NCBI GenBank assembly: GCA_002286855.1
Contig: NRSV01000091.1
Location: 1-64,000, forward strand
DNA from: Bipolaris cookei
Lineage: Eukaryota > Ascomycota > Dothideomycetes > Pleosporales > Pleosporaceae
Length of the DNA stretch: 64,000 nt
Reading direction: 5' to 3'
Shown here: piece after piece, positions 1 to 10,600 of the stretch
Numbering within the stretch: the stretch's first letter is position 1
How the letters are laid out: each line of letters opens with the position of its first letter
Notes under the pieces: model-generated
The model's database searches: none
What the model was told of the DNA's origin: nothing
The model's input: the letters and a program-made list of their open reading frames with translations, nothing else
Position numbers and translations under genes: made by a program

Positions 1-645
1 TCTCAGCAAAAGGGAAAGCGCGCTGTTGGTGCAGCTGCGAACCGAGAAGATAGGCCTCAACGACTTTCTCTTCAGTCGACACGTCCCGACCATTACCGAT
101 CCCCGCTGCAGTTGTGGAGAGAGGCGGCAGACCGTCGCCCATGTCCTCCTCCGTTGTAGCAAGTATAAGGACCTCCGGAACCGCATTTTCGCCAACCTAT
201 CCGGACGAAACAGCCTTAGGAAGATTCTGAGCACCCCGCAGCTAGCCACTAAAGCTATCGAGTATATGGAACAGACGCAGATCCTTGGGCAAGTGGGGAT
301 CAGAGATGAGTAGACGACGCCGAGCGCTGGGGGGAGACTGTAGGTACAGCGGACGCGACCGACGAGGTAACGCGCCTCTACGAGCCTAGAATCAAAGCAT
401 ACAGTTAGTGGAACCAGTATCTAGACAAGCTTGCCGGCCGAGTGTAGATAGTGGTTGAGGAAGAACGGCAGGGTTGCGGGGACAGATGGTTTCTCTCGAG
501 GGATGAAGTGGGGCGGCGCGGATCAACGTCCGCACCGCGTCCGCTGTCTGCCACGCCTGTCACTCCGGGCATAGCTGCGCAGCTCGCGGCTGAAACCGAG
601 TAGGAGTCAATAAATAAATAAATAAATAAATCAATCAATCAACCT
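1..645 (+). mobile_element. 3' end of a LINE (Tad1-like non-LTR retrotransposon)
   Basis: The first 313 bases encode the C-terminal tail of a non-LTR retrotransposon polyprotein. The reading frame (26-313 from its first Met, probably entering from outside the window) carries the cysteine-histidine motif CSCG...TVAHVLLRC seen after the reverse transcriptase/RNase H region of fungal LINEs. About 300 bases of 3' UTR follow, ending in a short AAAT/AATC tail at 609-641, the usual end of a LINE copy. The rest of the element lies left of the window. Family assignment rests on the Cys/His tail and the simple-repeat end; the clade is inferred. Confidence 0.7.
609..641 (+). repeat. LINE simple-repeat tail (AAAT)n then (AATC)n
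   Basis: A run of about five AAAT units is followed by about three AATC units. It marks the 3' end of the LINE copy and lies about 25 bp before the Fot1-like insertion. Confidence 0.75.
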
Positions 646-667
646 CTTATATAATCAATCCGATGTA

Positions 668-737
668 ACGTGCTCCACCAGTGAGCTGCGCACCCCAGTA
701 AGCTGCGCACCCCACCAAACCTGACCCGACGCTCTAC
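668..737 (+). repeat. left terminal inverted repeat of Fot1-like element
   Basis: It begins ACGTGCTCCACCAGTGAGCT and matches the reverse complement of 2443-2512, with the first 49 bases identical and 3 mismatches over 70 bases. Confidence 0.9.
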
Positions 738-792
738 GCAATTGAGCCACAACAACGCGATAAAATCTAATAAAATTTAGAAAAGTAATTAT

Positions 793-2430
793 TTATATAG
801 TTCTACATGAAGTCCGAGTATGTCCTTGAGTATGGCATTTCGTACACGTTGGCGGCGCGCGCTGACGTCGCTCACCACCCTGGCTCTGGCTAGCCTCCAT
901 GACCATCCTTTCTGCCTCTGTAGCAAGCTGCTGAGCCTGCTGTACCTGGAGCACTCCACCAGAAGCAATATATTGACGTGGCTGACTCTGCTTTTGTCGT
1001 TGACGCTGAACTTCTATACGTAGCTTCTTATTCTCCTCTGCAAGTATCGTTGCTGACTGCATTGCAAGCTGAGCGCTTTTAGCGAGCTGGCGTATCGCAA
1101 CGCTCGTTGGGCTCTCTGGCTGGTGGCGCAGTCGCTCTTGGAGATAGCGTACCTGCTGCTGAAGCTCTGCTACTGTATGTGGCGTCTCTGTCTGTAATGC
1201 TGCCTGCGCTGCGGCGTTATTATTTGTGGTTATCTGTGGTGGAGACGGTGTTCTGGCTACTGTGAGCGACGATAGAACACGATCTGGACAAGGAGGGACA
1301 AGGCCTGTTACTTGAAAGCCAGTCTGGATATTCTGCTGCGTAAACACTATCGGCCGGATCCGTGTATAGGCTGTAAGGAAGTCTATCTTATCAACGTGGT
1401 AGACGCCTTTACGGGCAAGCTCCTCAACCTCGCGTCCGTACGCGCGCTTAAGCGGCGAGAAGCAGCTTATATCAAGCGGCTGGAGTAGATGCGACGTATG
1501 CGGTGGCATGCAGAGAGTGATAATCTTATTCTTGGCGCAGTACTGGTCGAACTCTGGCGTAGCGTGGCTGCTGTGACCGTCAAGAATAAGAAGCCGATAG
1601 ACTCCAGCTGTACGAGTAGCTGTATGCTGATTGAAGTGCTTCGCCCACTCTACTCCAAGCTGATCAGTTGTCCAGCCATTGTCTGATACTGCGACAGTCC
1701 AGTTTGGTGGGAGGCCTTGATACCAGCTGCTCTGGTGAACCTTACCAGACAGTATCATAAAGGGCGGTAGAGACCAGCCAGATGCGTTGATACACTCAAT
1801 AGCTGTTACCCACTCACGATTACCTGGCTGTATAATGACTGCTCGGCCTATTTTATCAGAGCTAGTCACGACTTTTGACGTTGCAGCGACACCCATCGCG
1901 AATCCAGTCTCGTCAAAGTTGTAGATATCCTGGTCTAGCACACCGTACGTCTGGTGCGTTTTTTTTACTAGCTTAAACCACGCTGCGATTGCGATAGGAT
2001 CCTCAGAGAGAGCGCGCTGGCTATTAAGCCTTCTACTCCACTTCGTCTGAAGCTCTGGCTGACTCTGGATAAAGCGCGACACCCAGTTCTTGCCAACAGG
2101 TGCTGGAGGCGGATCTTGGCCACGCGCAGTAAGAAGAGTGTCTGCCATACGTCGTACGTCAATAATATGAGGCGGAAACCCTCGTCGATCAAGGTCTAGA
2201 ATCCACTGTACGAGAGACTGCTCTTCAATAGGCGATAGCTTTCGCTTAGTAGATACTGTCTCTGATCGTGGCTGGACGCCGTGAAGACGCGTTCGAAGAG
2301 TTGATTCTGGCACATCATAAGCTTTCGCAAGGGCGCGGAGAGATTTTTTTTTATTATTATAATAGGAGGCGATAGCAAGGCTTATTCTACCTTCACGAGA
2401 AGTCTGTATAGAGCGTTGTTGTCGCGACAT
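793..2430 (-). CDS. Fot1/pogo family DDE transposase (intact)
   Basis: A 545-residue transposase, the normal length for fungal Fot1/pogo elements, in one uninterrupted frame. Residues 10-55 form a Psq-type helix-turn-helix (SLRALAKAYDVPESTLRTRL) and residues 65-140 a CENP-B-like second DNA-binding helix-turn-helix. The DDE catalytic domain follows, with candidate acids D173 (NFDETGF), D284 (LILDGHSSH) and D320 (LLQPLDISCF), i.e. a DDD triad. A coiled coil rich in Gln and Glu follows at about 415-470, and the C-terminus has a CX2CX4HX4C zinc-knuckle-like motif (CTKCHTQGHTRTSC). It would excise and insert its own element at TA sites in the nucleus. The flanking inverted repeats match it. No disabling change is seen. 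Confidence 0.93.
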   Translation of the reverse strand: MSRQQRSIQTSREGRISLAIASYYNNKKKSLRALAKAYDVPESTLRTRLHGVQPRSETVSTKRKLSPIEEQSLVQWILDLDRRGFPPHIIDVRRMADTLLTARGQDPPPAPVGKNWVSRFIQSQPELQTKWSRRLNSQRALSEDPIAIAAWFKLVKKTHQTYGVLDQDIYNFDETGFAMGVAATSKVVTSSDKIGRAVIIQPGNREWVTAIECINASGWSLPPFMILSGKVHQSSWYQGLPPNWTVAVSDNGWTTDQLGVEWAKHFNQHTATRTAGVYRLLILDGHSSHATPEFDQYCAKNKIITLCMPPHTSHLLQPLDISCFSPLKRAYGREVEELARKGVYHVDKIDFLTAYTRIRPIVFTQQNIQTGFQVTGLVPPCPDRVLSSLTVARTPSPPQITTNNNAAAQAALQTETPHTVAELQQQVRYLQERLRHQPESPTSVAIRQLAKSAQLAMQSATILAEENKKLRIEVQRQRQKQSQPRQYIASGGVLQVQQAQQLATEAERMVMEASQSQGGERRQRAPPTCTKCHTQGHTRTSCRTI

Positions 2431-2442
2431 GGTGGTGGTGGT

Positions 2443-2512
2443 GTAGAGCGTCGCGTCAAGTTAGGTGGGGTGCGCAGCTTACTGGGGTGCGCAGCTCACT
2501 GGTGGAGCACGT
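2443..2512 (-). repeat. right terminal inverted repeat of Fot1-like element
   Basis: It is the reverse complement of 668-737 with 3 mismatches over 70 bases, and is followed directly by TA at 2513-2514. Confidence 0.9.
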
Positions 2513-2514
2513 TA

Positions 2515-4340
2515 ACGTGCGGGATCAGTAAGCTGGCCGGAACAGTAAGCTGGCCGCCCCACCAAACTCGACGCGATATTCTGCACAATTGAGCTACAAC
2601 AACGTAATATAATAAAATAAGATTAAGAGGTATTATTCTTTAGATAGCTCTACATGAAGTCCGAGTATGTCCTTGAACGTGGCACTTCGTACACGTTGGC
2701 GGCGCGCGCTGACGTCGCTCACCACCCTGGCTCTGGCTGGCCTCCATGACCATTCTTTCTGCCTCTACAGCAAGCTGCTGAGCCCGCTGTACCTGGAGTA
2801 CTCCACTAGAAGTAATATATTGACGCTGCTGATCCCGCTTCTGTCGCTGGCGCTGGTTTTCTTCACGTAGCCTCTTATTCTCCTCTGCGAGTATTGTTGC
2901 TGATTGCATTGCAAGCTGAGCGCTTTTCGCGAGCTGGCGTATTGCAATACTTGTTGGACTCTCTGACTGCCGGCGTAGTCGCTCTTGGAGATAGCGTACC
3001 TGCTGCTGAAGCTCTGCTACTGTATGCGGTGTCTCTGTCTGCGCTGCTGCTTGCGTTACAATATTGTTATCTATAGTTGTCTGTGGTGGAGACGGTGTTC
3101 TAGCTACTGTAAGCGACGATAGAACACGATCTGGATAGGGAGGGACTAGCCCTGTCGCTCGAAAGCCTGCCTGGATATTCTGCTGTGTGAAAACTGTCGG
3201 CCGGATTCGTGTATAGGCTGCAAGGAAGTCTATCTTGTCAACGTGGTAGACCCCATGCCGGGCGAGCTCCTCGACCTCGCGTCCGTACGCGCGCTTGAGA
3301 GTAGCAGCTTACATCTAGAGGCTGGAGGAGGTGCGACGTATGAGGCGGCATACAGAGAGTGATAATCTTATTCTCGGCGCAGTACTGGTCAAACTCTGGC
3401 GTGGCGTGGCTACTGTGGCTGTCTAGAATAAGTAGCCGATAGACTCCAGCTGTACGAGTCGCTGTATGCTGGTTGAAATGCTTTACCTACTCTACACCAA
3501 GCTGATCAGTCGTCCGGCCATTTTCTGATACTGCGACAGTCCAGTCTTGTGGGAGGTCGCGGTACCAGCTGCTCTGGTGGACCTTACCAGACAGTATCAC
3601 GAACGGTGGAAGACACCAGCCAGACGCGTTGACGCACTCGATAGCTGTTACCCACTCGCAATTGCCTGGCTGTACGACGACTGCTCTACTAACTCTGTCA
3701 GAGCTAGTCACGACTTTTGACGTGCTAGCGACGCCCATCGCGAATCCGGTCTCATCAAAGTTATAGATGTCTTGATCTAGAACGCCGTACGTCTGGCGCG
3801 TCTCCTCTACTAGCTTAAACCACGCTGTAACTACGATAGGATCCCTGGAGCTAGCGCGCTGGCTACTAAGCCTTCTACTCCACTTTGTCTGAAGCTCTGG
3901 CTGGTTCTGGATAAAGCGCGACACCTAGCATTTGCCTACAGGTGCTGGAGGTGGATCTTGACCACGCGCGGCGAGTAGAGCATCTGCCATACGTCGTACG
4001 TCAATAATATGGGGCGGAAATCCTCGTCGATCAAGGTCTAGAATCCACTGCACGAGAGACTGCTCTTCAACAGGCGATAGCCTACGCCTAGTAGATACTA
4101 CTATCTCTGATCGTGGCTGGACGCCATAGAGACGCGTTCGAAGAGTAGATTCTGGTATGTCATAAGCTTTCGCAAGGGCGCGGAGAGATTGTTTTTTATT
4201 ATTATAATAGGAGGCGATAGCAAGGCTTATTCTACCTTCACGAGAAGTCTGTATAGAGCGTTGTTGTCGCGGCATAGTGGTGGTGGTGTAGAGCGTCGCG
4301 TCAAGTTTGGTGGGGTGCGCAGCTCACTGATGGAGCACCT
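2515..4340 (-). mobile_element. second, decayed Fot1-like element abutting the first
   Basis: A diverged sister of the element at 668-2512. Its left end starts right after the TA at 2513-2514, so the two elements share one TA; its right end (about 4340) is followed by TA at 4341-4342. The two ends are unequal: the left carries two sub-repeats with the altered core CAGTAAGCTGGCCG, the right only one with the original core. The transposase inside is broken. The nearly perfect end-to-end arrangement suggests one element inserted at the TA of the other. Confidence 0.75.
2640..4275 (-). pseudogene. Fot1-like transposase, inactivated
   Basis: Three stretches match the intact transposase at 793-2430 in order. 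3925-4275 gives the N-terminal helix-turn-helix part, ending PPPAPVGKC at a TAG that replaces the Trp codon of GKNWVSRF. 3487-3924 gives the next part, with the NFDETGF catalytic motif. 2640-2909 gives the C-terminal coiled coil and zinc knuckle. Besides the nonsense codon, a small deletion and frame change lie near 3300, where the intact copy reads through SPLKRAYG. Changes relative to the intact copy are of several types, not only C-to-T, so this looks like ordinary decay plus some RIP-like changes. Confidence 0.85.
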
Positions 4341-4386
4341 TAAATGTGCTGCCTGTTGCAGACCAACCTCGCTCGACGTTTGCTCG

Positions 4387-4521
4387 TCAGAATGACTTTA
4401 CACCCCTTTCTCTCAGCATTTTCACCACCGCCTCTCTGCCCATCCGTGAAGCTGCCTGGAGTGCGTTGCCGTACTCTCCATCCTGCATGTTGACCTCGGC
4501 GCCCTTCTCGACTGGTGAAAC
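4387..4521 (-). pseudogene. ankyrin-repeat gene fragment
   Basis: On the minus strand this stretch reads PVEKGAEVNMQDGEYGNALQ, then AASRMGREAVVKMLRERGV and a stop. This is one unit of the ankyrin repeats typical of large fungal NACHT/ankyrin proteins, which often carry GADVNAQGG-YGNALQAAS. No upstream exon or start was found, and the Fot1-like elements lie immediately beside it, so it is a scrap of a larger gene. It is too short to say which one. Confidence 0.6.
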
Positions 4522-4805
4522 ACGTTAGATTGTGACTGGCTGACTACAGCATCGCTTAGTTGGGCGACGTGGTATGCTTTGATTGGCGGTGCAGGCTTCA
4601 AAGTTTAACGCAGTGACGTTTCTGGTCAAGCCACGACTTACCCCGCCCTGATAAGAGACAGGTGTCGATTGCCTTTTGCACTCTTTAATATCAAGTCTAA
4701 CTACCTTAACCATTCATTACAATACAATACCTCGTTTAGTATATCCTTGTTAGTATACTTCGAGTCCAAAGCCGCTTTGACGATACCCTACTATTCAACT
4801 CGGCA

Positions 4806-6260
4806 ATGTCAGCCCCCCCGACTACAGGAAACCCCAAGCATGAAATCTTGTGCGAGGACCTCTCGAAAAGCTTGCAAAACTTGAAGCTTGACGGACGAAT
4901 TGAAAATGCGAAGGAGACTTCTGGCTTCTGGAGTCAAATCCCGGTTGAAGCCGAATATCCATACGGACTCCTGGATTCATGCATGAAGGGAGAATACCAC
5001 CATGTAAAAAAATACCTCCAGGAAACAAAAAATCCAGAACTCCTCCTTAATTGGGTTGACAAGAACGGGAACACGGCCCTTATCTGTGCTGCATCGAGAG
5101 GAATACCCAAAATGGTTGAATTGCTTCTAGAATTTGGCGCAGACATCGACGCCCAAAACCGCCATGGAAGAACGGCTCTTATGGAGGCTGTTTTGTGGGG
5201 TCACCTGGCAAGCGTCAACTATATCCTAGACAAAGGTGCTAGCTGGCTAGAGGACAATGATGGAAACAGTGCTGTTGACTTATCCAAAATGAATGAACGG
5301 AACGAACGAGAAAGATGGGAACGCCTTCAAAATGAGGACATCCAACGACCATATGTATCCAAGAACTGTCGACAGCAAATAGCCGATTTGTTGGAGCCTG
5401 GGGAGCCGGAGCCACTCAAAGACTTTTCTACACAAATCGAAGTTGCAAAAATCTGCGCCAATGCATTAGTATTCAACAAAGCTCAGGCCTGGTCGATATC
5501 TACGCAACCCGAAATTGAATGCAATCATCTGGCCGACATGGTATTCGAGGTTCCTACAAGGGGATGGGATAACGTGATGAGCCATATGATTTGGAAAGAT
5601 ATTACCCTACCAGCTCATATTAGAACATTGAAAAGTTTACTGGATCCAACGTTTTTAGGAGCATCATGTCATCACTTTGATAATGCAATATTGTCGATCT
5701 GCCCGGTAGATAGGAACATCTTAAGACTTACTGCATATGTCAAGGAATTCCTACTACCAAAATCGACGAAAGCTATAGCTTGCATCAAGCTTGATGGACA
5801 CCCGACTCAGTACACTATGAGCGGAACTTCGCACTCGACTTTGGGGGCCGGGGTTATAACTAATAGAAATTGGACTACAGAAGTTATGCGTATCGCGAGT
5901 CACATAGGACACAGTTTTGGATCTAATCCCCGAGGTTGGGCGTGCCACGCGGAACTACAGGCCATAGCGGGGTATATCCATTGGTATCTGCCTCAGCTTG
6001 GAATTCCGTGGGACAGAATAACAGAGCATTATTTTTTTCCCTACCCGTATCAAACCAGCACCCGCATGGTGTTGATCCTCGTTAGTCAGGAGATGTGTAG
6101 CGTGTGTCAGCCTTTCGTGAAGGCTATCAACAATATCACCTCGCAAAGATTTGGATTTGCTTTTGATGTTAGAGACGGGTCTCCGAGTGGACGATATAGC
6201 AGAATCATAAGAAATCACGCGCTATCTAATATTATAGGGACGTCTTCTCATTTTATCTGA
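4806..6260 (+). CDS. ankyrin-repeat protein with C-terminal nucleic-acid-type deaminase fold
   Basis: A 484-residue intronless protein. Residues about 52-160 hold two to three ankyrin repeats (DKNGNTALICAASRGIPKMV; QNRHGRTALMEAVLWGHLAS), a protein-binding module. Residues about 320-460 resemble a zinc-dependent deaminase: HAE at 381-383 (H ligand, E383 proton shuttle) and C431-SV-C434 as the two cysteine ligands, after a hydrophobic strand (RMVLILVSQ). Deaminases of the OTT_1508-like and related eukaryotic branches of the superfamily occur in ascomycetes, sometimes with ankyrin repeats; exact subfamily is inferred. Substrate (free base, DNA or RNA) is unknown. There is no signal peptide or membrane segment. 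The key residues are all present, so it could be active. It stands alone, transcribed toward the helicase gene's 3' end. Confidence 0.72.
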   Translation: MSAPPTTGNPKHEILCEDLSKSLQNLKLDGRIENAKETSGFWSQIPVEAEYPYGLLDSCMKGEYHHVKKYLQETKNPELLLNWVDKNGNTALICAASRGIPKMVELLLEFGADIDAQNRHGRTALMEAVLWGHLASVNYILDKGASWLEDNDGNSAVDLSKMNERNERERWERLQNEDIQRPYVSKNCRQQIADLLEPGEPEPLKDFSTQIEVAKICANALVFNKAQAWSISTQPEIECNHLADMVFEVPTRGWDNVMSHMIWKDITLPAHIRTLKSLLDPTFLGASCHHFDNAILSICPVDRNILRLTAYVKEFLLPKSTKAIACIKLDGHPTQYTMSGTSHSTLGAGVITNRNWTTEVMRIASHIGHSFGSNPRGWACHAELQAIAGYIHWYLPQLGIPWDRITEHYFFPYPYQTSTRMVLILVSQEMCSVCQPFVKAINNITSQRFGFAFDVRDGSPSGRYSRIIRNHALSNIIGTSSHFI

Positions 6261-6599
6261 CGGCGGAAGTATGCAGGATTTATAGATAGCTAATAATTTT
6301 CGCAAATCCAAATCAATTTTAATCGATCAAGGAGCGTACACAGGATGCCGTTTTAGTTTTAGGGCAACTAAGGAAAAATTGAGCATATATGCTGTTATAG
6401 TAAGAGCTTCTGATTGTTATGCCAATTCTAGCAACCCTTTGCTAATTTTACTTGCTTCAAGCGCCTGCTAAAGCTTCCTAGTAGATGATGCCGTGTAACT
6501 CTAGTCCTGAATCATCTAAATCTAGCTTAGCTGTAGGAAAGGATGATATTATACTATAACTAGTGTGGATGAACAAATCTCCAACTGTACGAAAGAGAA
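6261..6599. other. no recognisable feature
   Basis: AT-rich intergenic sequence after the deaminase gene. No gene, RNA or repeat structure was recognised. Confidence 0.5.
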
Positions 6600-7446
6600 A
6601 GATAAGGTTGCATTAAAGATAACTAATTGTAGTAGTAGTTTCCGGTATAAAGACGCGATTTAGCTACTCAACATTATTGCCATTTGAGGTCCAGTCATTG
6701 ATCGAAATGGTGTATTACCGGTCTCGGTTGGAAACTATCTTGACTGGAGGCTCTGGTCCTTGACGATGATTACTGGCGATAGCTTGGCGCTAATAGCAGA
6801 TACGCAATGGATGATCGAAATCCACCCTTGAATCTCTGGTGCTTGCACGTAGCCTTTACGTTTAGTAGTTGAAGCAACTACTCAAGAGTTATGATAGACC
6901 CATACAGTAACGCTAGTCTTATCTATACTGTAGATATCGATATCTTGAAATTCAAACGTGATTTGGTACGCTCGAATAGCCCAAAGAAATCCATGATAGC
7001 CTTTAGTGTGGCTGTCTTGGTTCTCTCTACATCATCATTCCTGCAAGTAGCCGAGCGGATGCGCGGGTTGCGGTGTAAGAAGATAGATATCTAATGCTGG
7101 CATAAAGGGGCAGTGTCAATGTTCTGCTTGGGGACATGGATTGCCATTTGCCGAGGAAGCGCATGGCTAGGTGGGCGCGCGCAGCTGCCTTCACAAAGGA
7201 CTCAATTGACGGACTTCTCTTCTTGTTCAGTGACAATCACTGCTCATAGTGGTGAGCTAGTGCGCGTTGAATGCGCCCAGTAAGGCAATGGCGTAGTGTT
7301 AATCGTGGAATACTGTACGAAGTAGCAGAAGCTTTCTGCAATGAATAAGCACAAGCACGATAATCCCGAATAGCAGAATAAATAGCAGCTCTAGAATTAG
7401 CTATGTTGGGCAGGTTGTGATGATAGTGGGCAGCTTCAAAAGTCAA
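6600..7446 (-). pseudogene. relic of a pogo-like transposase (family B)
   Basis: Minus-strand pieces in order resemble a fungal pogo transposase. 7237-7446 gives a helix-turn-helix segment (AIRDYRACAYSLQKASATSY and SIPRLTLRHCLTGRIQRA). 7027-7236 continues with LNKKRSPSIESFVKAA. 6640-6840 gives part of the DDE domain (VQAPEIQGWISIIHCVSAIS, then AKLSPVIIVKDQSLQS). Stops and frame changes separate them. The left end shares about 45 bp (near 6628-6672) with the relic at 45840-46132, which carries the next part of the same domain. Confidence 0.6.
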
Positions 7447-7678
7447 AAATAGTTGGTGTTGGCGGAGTAGTTGAGATGGTCACTTCTGAGTCTGGCTATT
7501 ACTACGTGCCTGGACTGATTTCTAGTGTCCTCTCGATCGGGTTGGATATTTGGGCAGGTGGTAGGTAGCGGGCGTAAAAAGTGGAAGGGCTAAAGGGGAG
7601 GGCAGCAAGGGGTGAACGAGAGGGTATAGTATGTACTTTCATGAACGCAGCAAACACTTTCTACAATCTATAACCTGA

Positions 7679-10600
7679 CTAAGAAAACTCAATCTCTATG
7701 TCCTCTGCTCTCTGAACCCCTTGCACAGGAGTATGATCATGGCCTCCAATGGGCTCTTCGCATTGTGGACATCGAGCTTCTTCCATTGGCATTCCACATT
7801 CCCCTACCGTGAACTGTGATTCGAATGGTAGTTAGTAATTCACATCCGGGTTTTCCAGAGCGCATAAACCGAAAGGGTCTTACAGGGTGATTATTCCGAC
7901 AGTAATACCAATGGCCTGTCCCTGAAAACTGCCTGGCCATAGCCATATAGACCTCTCGCTTTTCTTCTGCCGTTACCATTGTATAAAACGTCCCACCATT
8001 CACCAGCCTTCTGGCCTTTTCAGCATCGTCCTTGAGATATGCCAAACTGCCGGGATGCCGCGAAAAGAGTCTTTCAAATTCCTCCAAGCTCTCCTCCGAC
8101 ACCTGGCGCGTCGACACCTCGGTAGCTTTGTCAACAGGTTGGCCTTGCGCTCGGGAATTGCTGCGTAAGAGCATAGAGAACAACGCGCGATAGATCCACG
8201 CTTCTGCTTCTTGTTGTGGAAATTTGGCATTCCGACTCGCATTTACGAGTGAGAGACATCTGTCCAAAAACCCTCTAATCTGGGATGCTACCTTATTGTG
8301 CAATGCCGAACGAATACGTGGGTCGACTGAGTCATTACTATAGATTGTGTCAAAATCCCAAAGAATGGTCCAGCTGAGGCGAAGACTCAAACATTGCCCG
8401 CGAAACTGGAATCCGGTTTGGATGACTGATTCATCAAACTTGAGGGCTTCTGTTCTTATATCGCACTGTCTGGCGAGTGCAGCGGAAAGCAAATCGTTGA
8501 CCCTCCCGAAAGGCTGCTCTGTCTTTTCGACAGATTTCGTGAATTTTTTGATGTCCTTTTGGAGCCTGATTCCCTCTATTTGGTATGCCTCCAGGGCACG
8601 CTCAACTTGATCCAACCCTCTTAACTCACCAGGTTCCTGCAACCATTGCAGCACGAACTCGCTTCTTTCCCTCTCCATCTTCATCTCTCGATTTTGAATC
8701 TTCTCCGCCAGCTCCGCACATCTTGAACTCGCTTGTGCAACAAACCTTCTCGTTGCTTCGTCCAGGAATGCTTTCTTGATAATCCGATTGTAGCGGTCGA
8801 TATCTCTAAGTGGCATGCGGCAGACTGGGCATCCTTTAGGCGCGCTCCCAGATTTTACTACCCGTTGCGATGATTTCGGGCCCACAATCTTGCCAGTTTG
8901 GGAGTCGGTGACATAGTGCTGAGTCAACTCCATAATGCCATCGAGGGTGGAGACTGTATAAAAGTGTCCACAAGAGAGGAAGATTAATGGATCCTCATCA
9001 ATTTCAATTTCGCCGTATCTTCTAAACATAACAAAATCGACATATTGCTCAAGAATGTCCGGCGCACAGCAGATTCGGCAAAACTTGGAATCCGGACAGA
9101 CCTCGCCACAAACCCCAGGGCATTGATGTCCACAAGATACCAAGTTCTTTTCGCAGCGGCGATCGCAAGGAATGATATCACATGGGACCGCACACGGCAT
9201 ACTGCAGCGATCGCGTCGATGATCGCAACTCCATCCACATTGCTCCGCGCAAGGGACACACGGATCGCTGCACTTCTTGGGGCATCTGCTATGTTTGCAA
9301 CGTGTCTCACAAGGCAGATTGCAGGGAGAACAGGGAACGCCGTCGTGACATGGATGATCGCAGCGGTGCGAACAGGTTGTAAATAATCGTCCGCATGGAA
9401 TACTGCAAGAACCGTGATCATTAGTCTGCATACAGTTCCAACATGGCTTTCGGCAATTGTGCCCGCAAGAGAGTAAGCTGTCGCATGAATGCAAGCATTT
9501 GAGATCGGTCGTGTTTTCGTGACACGGTACCGTGAGATGGTGGCCACATCCTGGCATCTCTCGCTCCACAGGATGTTCGCATTTTACGCCAGCAAGATTT
9601 TCCATATTTCGGCATTCTACCTCTTTGGCCACATGTCCGCATGGAAGCAGGATGTTTAGGATCTTTTCGTAGCATTCACCGCACGGAGTATTGCACTTCT
9701 TCGAACACGGATGTCCACACTCCCTTACCCTCGTGCACAACTCCATGCATTTAACCGCTTCATGCAGTGTTGTCGAGTGGCACTTCACTGCGCAACTATG
9801 CCCGCAGCTTAATCTCAGTCCGCATTTCTCTGCACATCCACCCTCTGGGGCATGGACGGCGAAGTCGTCGGGGGAGGAGACATAGATTTTGTTATCGGGG
9901 TGACGAGAGCACTGAAGTTCGAGTTTCGAACCGATATTGCCACCTTTCTCTAGTAGTTCAATGACAGATGACCACATTGAGACATGGGATGAGGTTTTTG
10001 CATCGCCAATTATGTACATACCGTGTTTCGCGCGACTATAAATGCGAGGCAAAGTTAGTGACTTATTATTGGATAAACAGGTGTAGAATAGGAAACTCTC
10101 ATATTTACCTCAGGAGAACGTTGATTCGGTTGGGCGTCTTGAGAAATCCGCAATTCTGGTATACGTTGCTTCGTACCAGGGAGACTATAATGACGGTTGC
10201 CTCCTCGCCCTAGTGAACAAGCAGTGAGAGTTATTAGCTGTCCAGAACAATTTAGCCACAATTGATATCTCTTACCTGAAAATTGTCCACGCTGGCTACT
10301 CTCAATTCATCCAACAATTTCCCTTTTCCAACCATTTGGTGCTGCTGCTGCTGCTTCCACTGTCGCCTTTGCATCGACCGCTCCTTCGTCATACCGCTAT
10401 CTCTCGTATCCGCCCCGGCATCTGAGGCACACAATTCCTCTAAATCTTTCTCTCCAATAATGAGTTCTACGACCTCAGCCAACATGTCTTTCAATACCCT
10501 CAATTGTCCCATATAAGGTGTCAACACTGCAATTTCACCAGGCCTATACTTTCCTTGTCTGCATAGATGCCTCACCAACGCTGTCACCATTTTTGCCTCC

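Larger units (their letters stand above)
668..2512 (-). mobile_element. Fot1/pogo-like DNA transposon, apparently complete
   Basis: A 1,845 bp element bounded by 70 bp terminal inverted repeats (668-737 and 2443-2512) and flanked on both sides by TA (666-667 and 2513-2514), the target duplication of Tc1/mariner/pogo elements. It holds one uninterrupted transposase gene on the minus strand. Each inverted repeat contains two adjacent copies of a roughly 17 bp sub-repeat with the core CAGTRAGCTGCGCACCCC. With matching ends, a TA duplication and an open transposase frame, it may still be, or recently have been, mobile. Confidence 0.88.

Noticed and set aside
8984..9547. Open frame of 187 codons antisense-frame within the helicase gene
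   Set aside because: It lies in another frame of the Cys-rich NFX1 region on the same strand; the regular Cys/His codons keep the other frame open. No content of its own.
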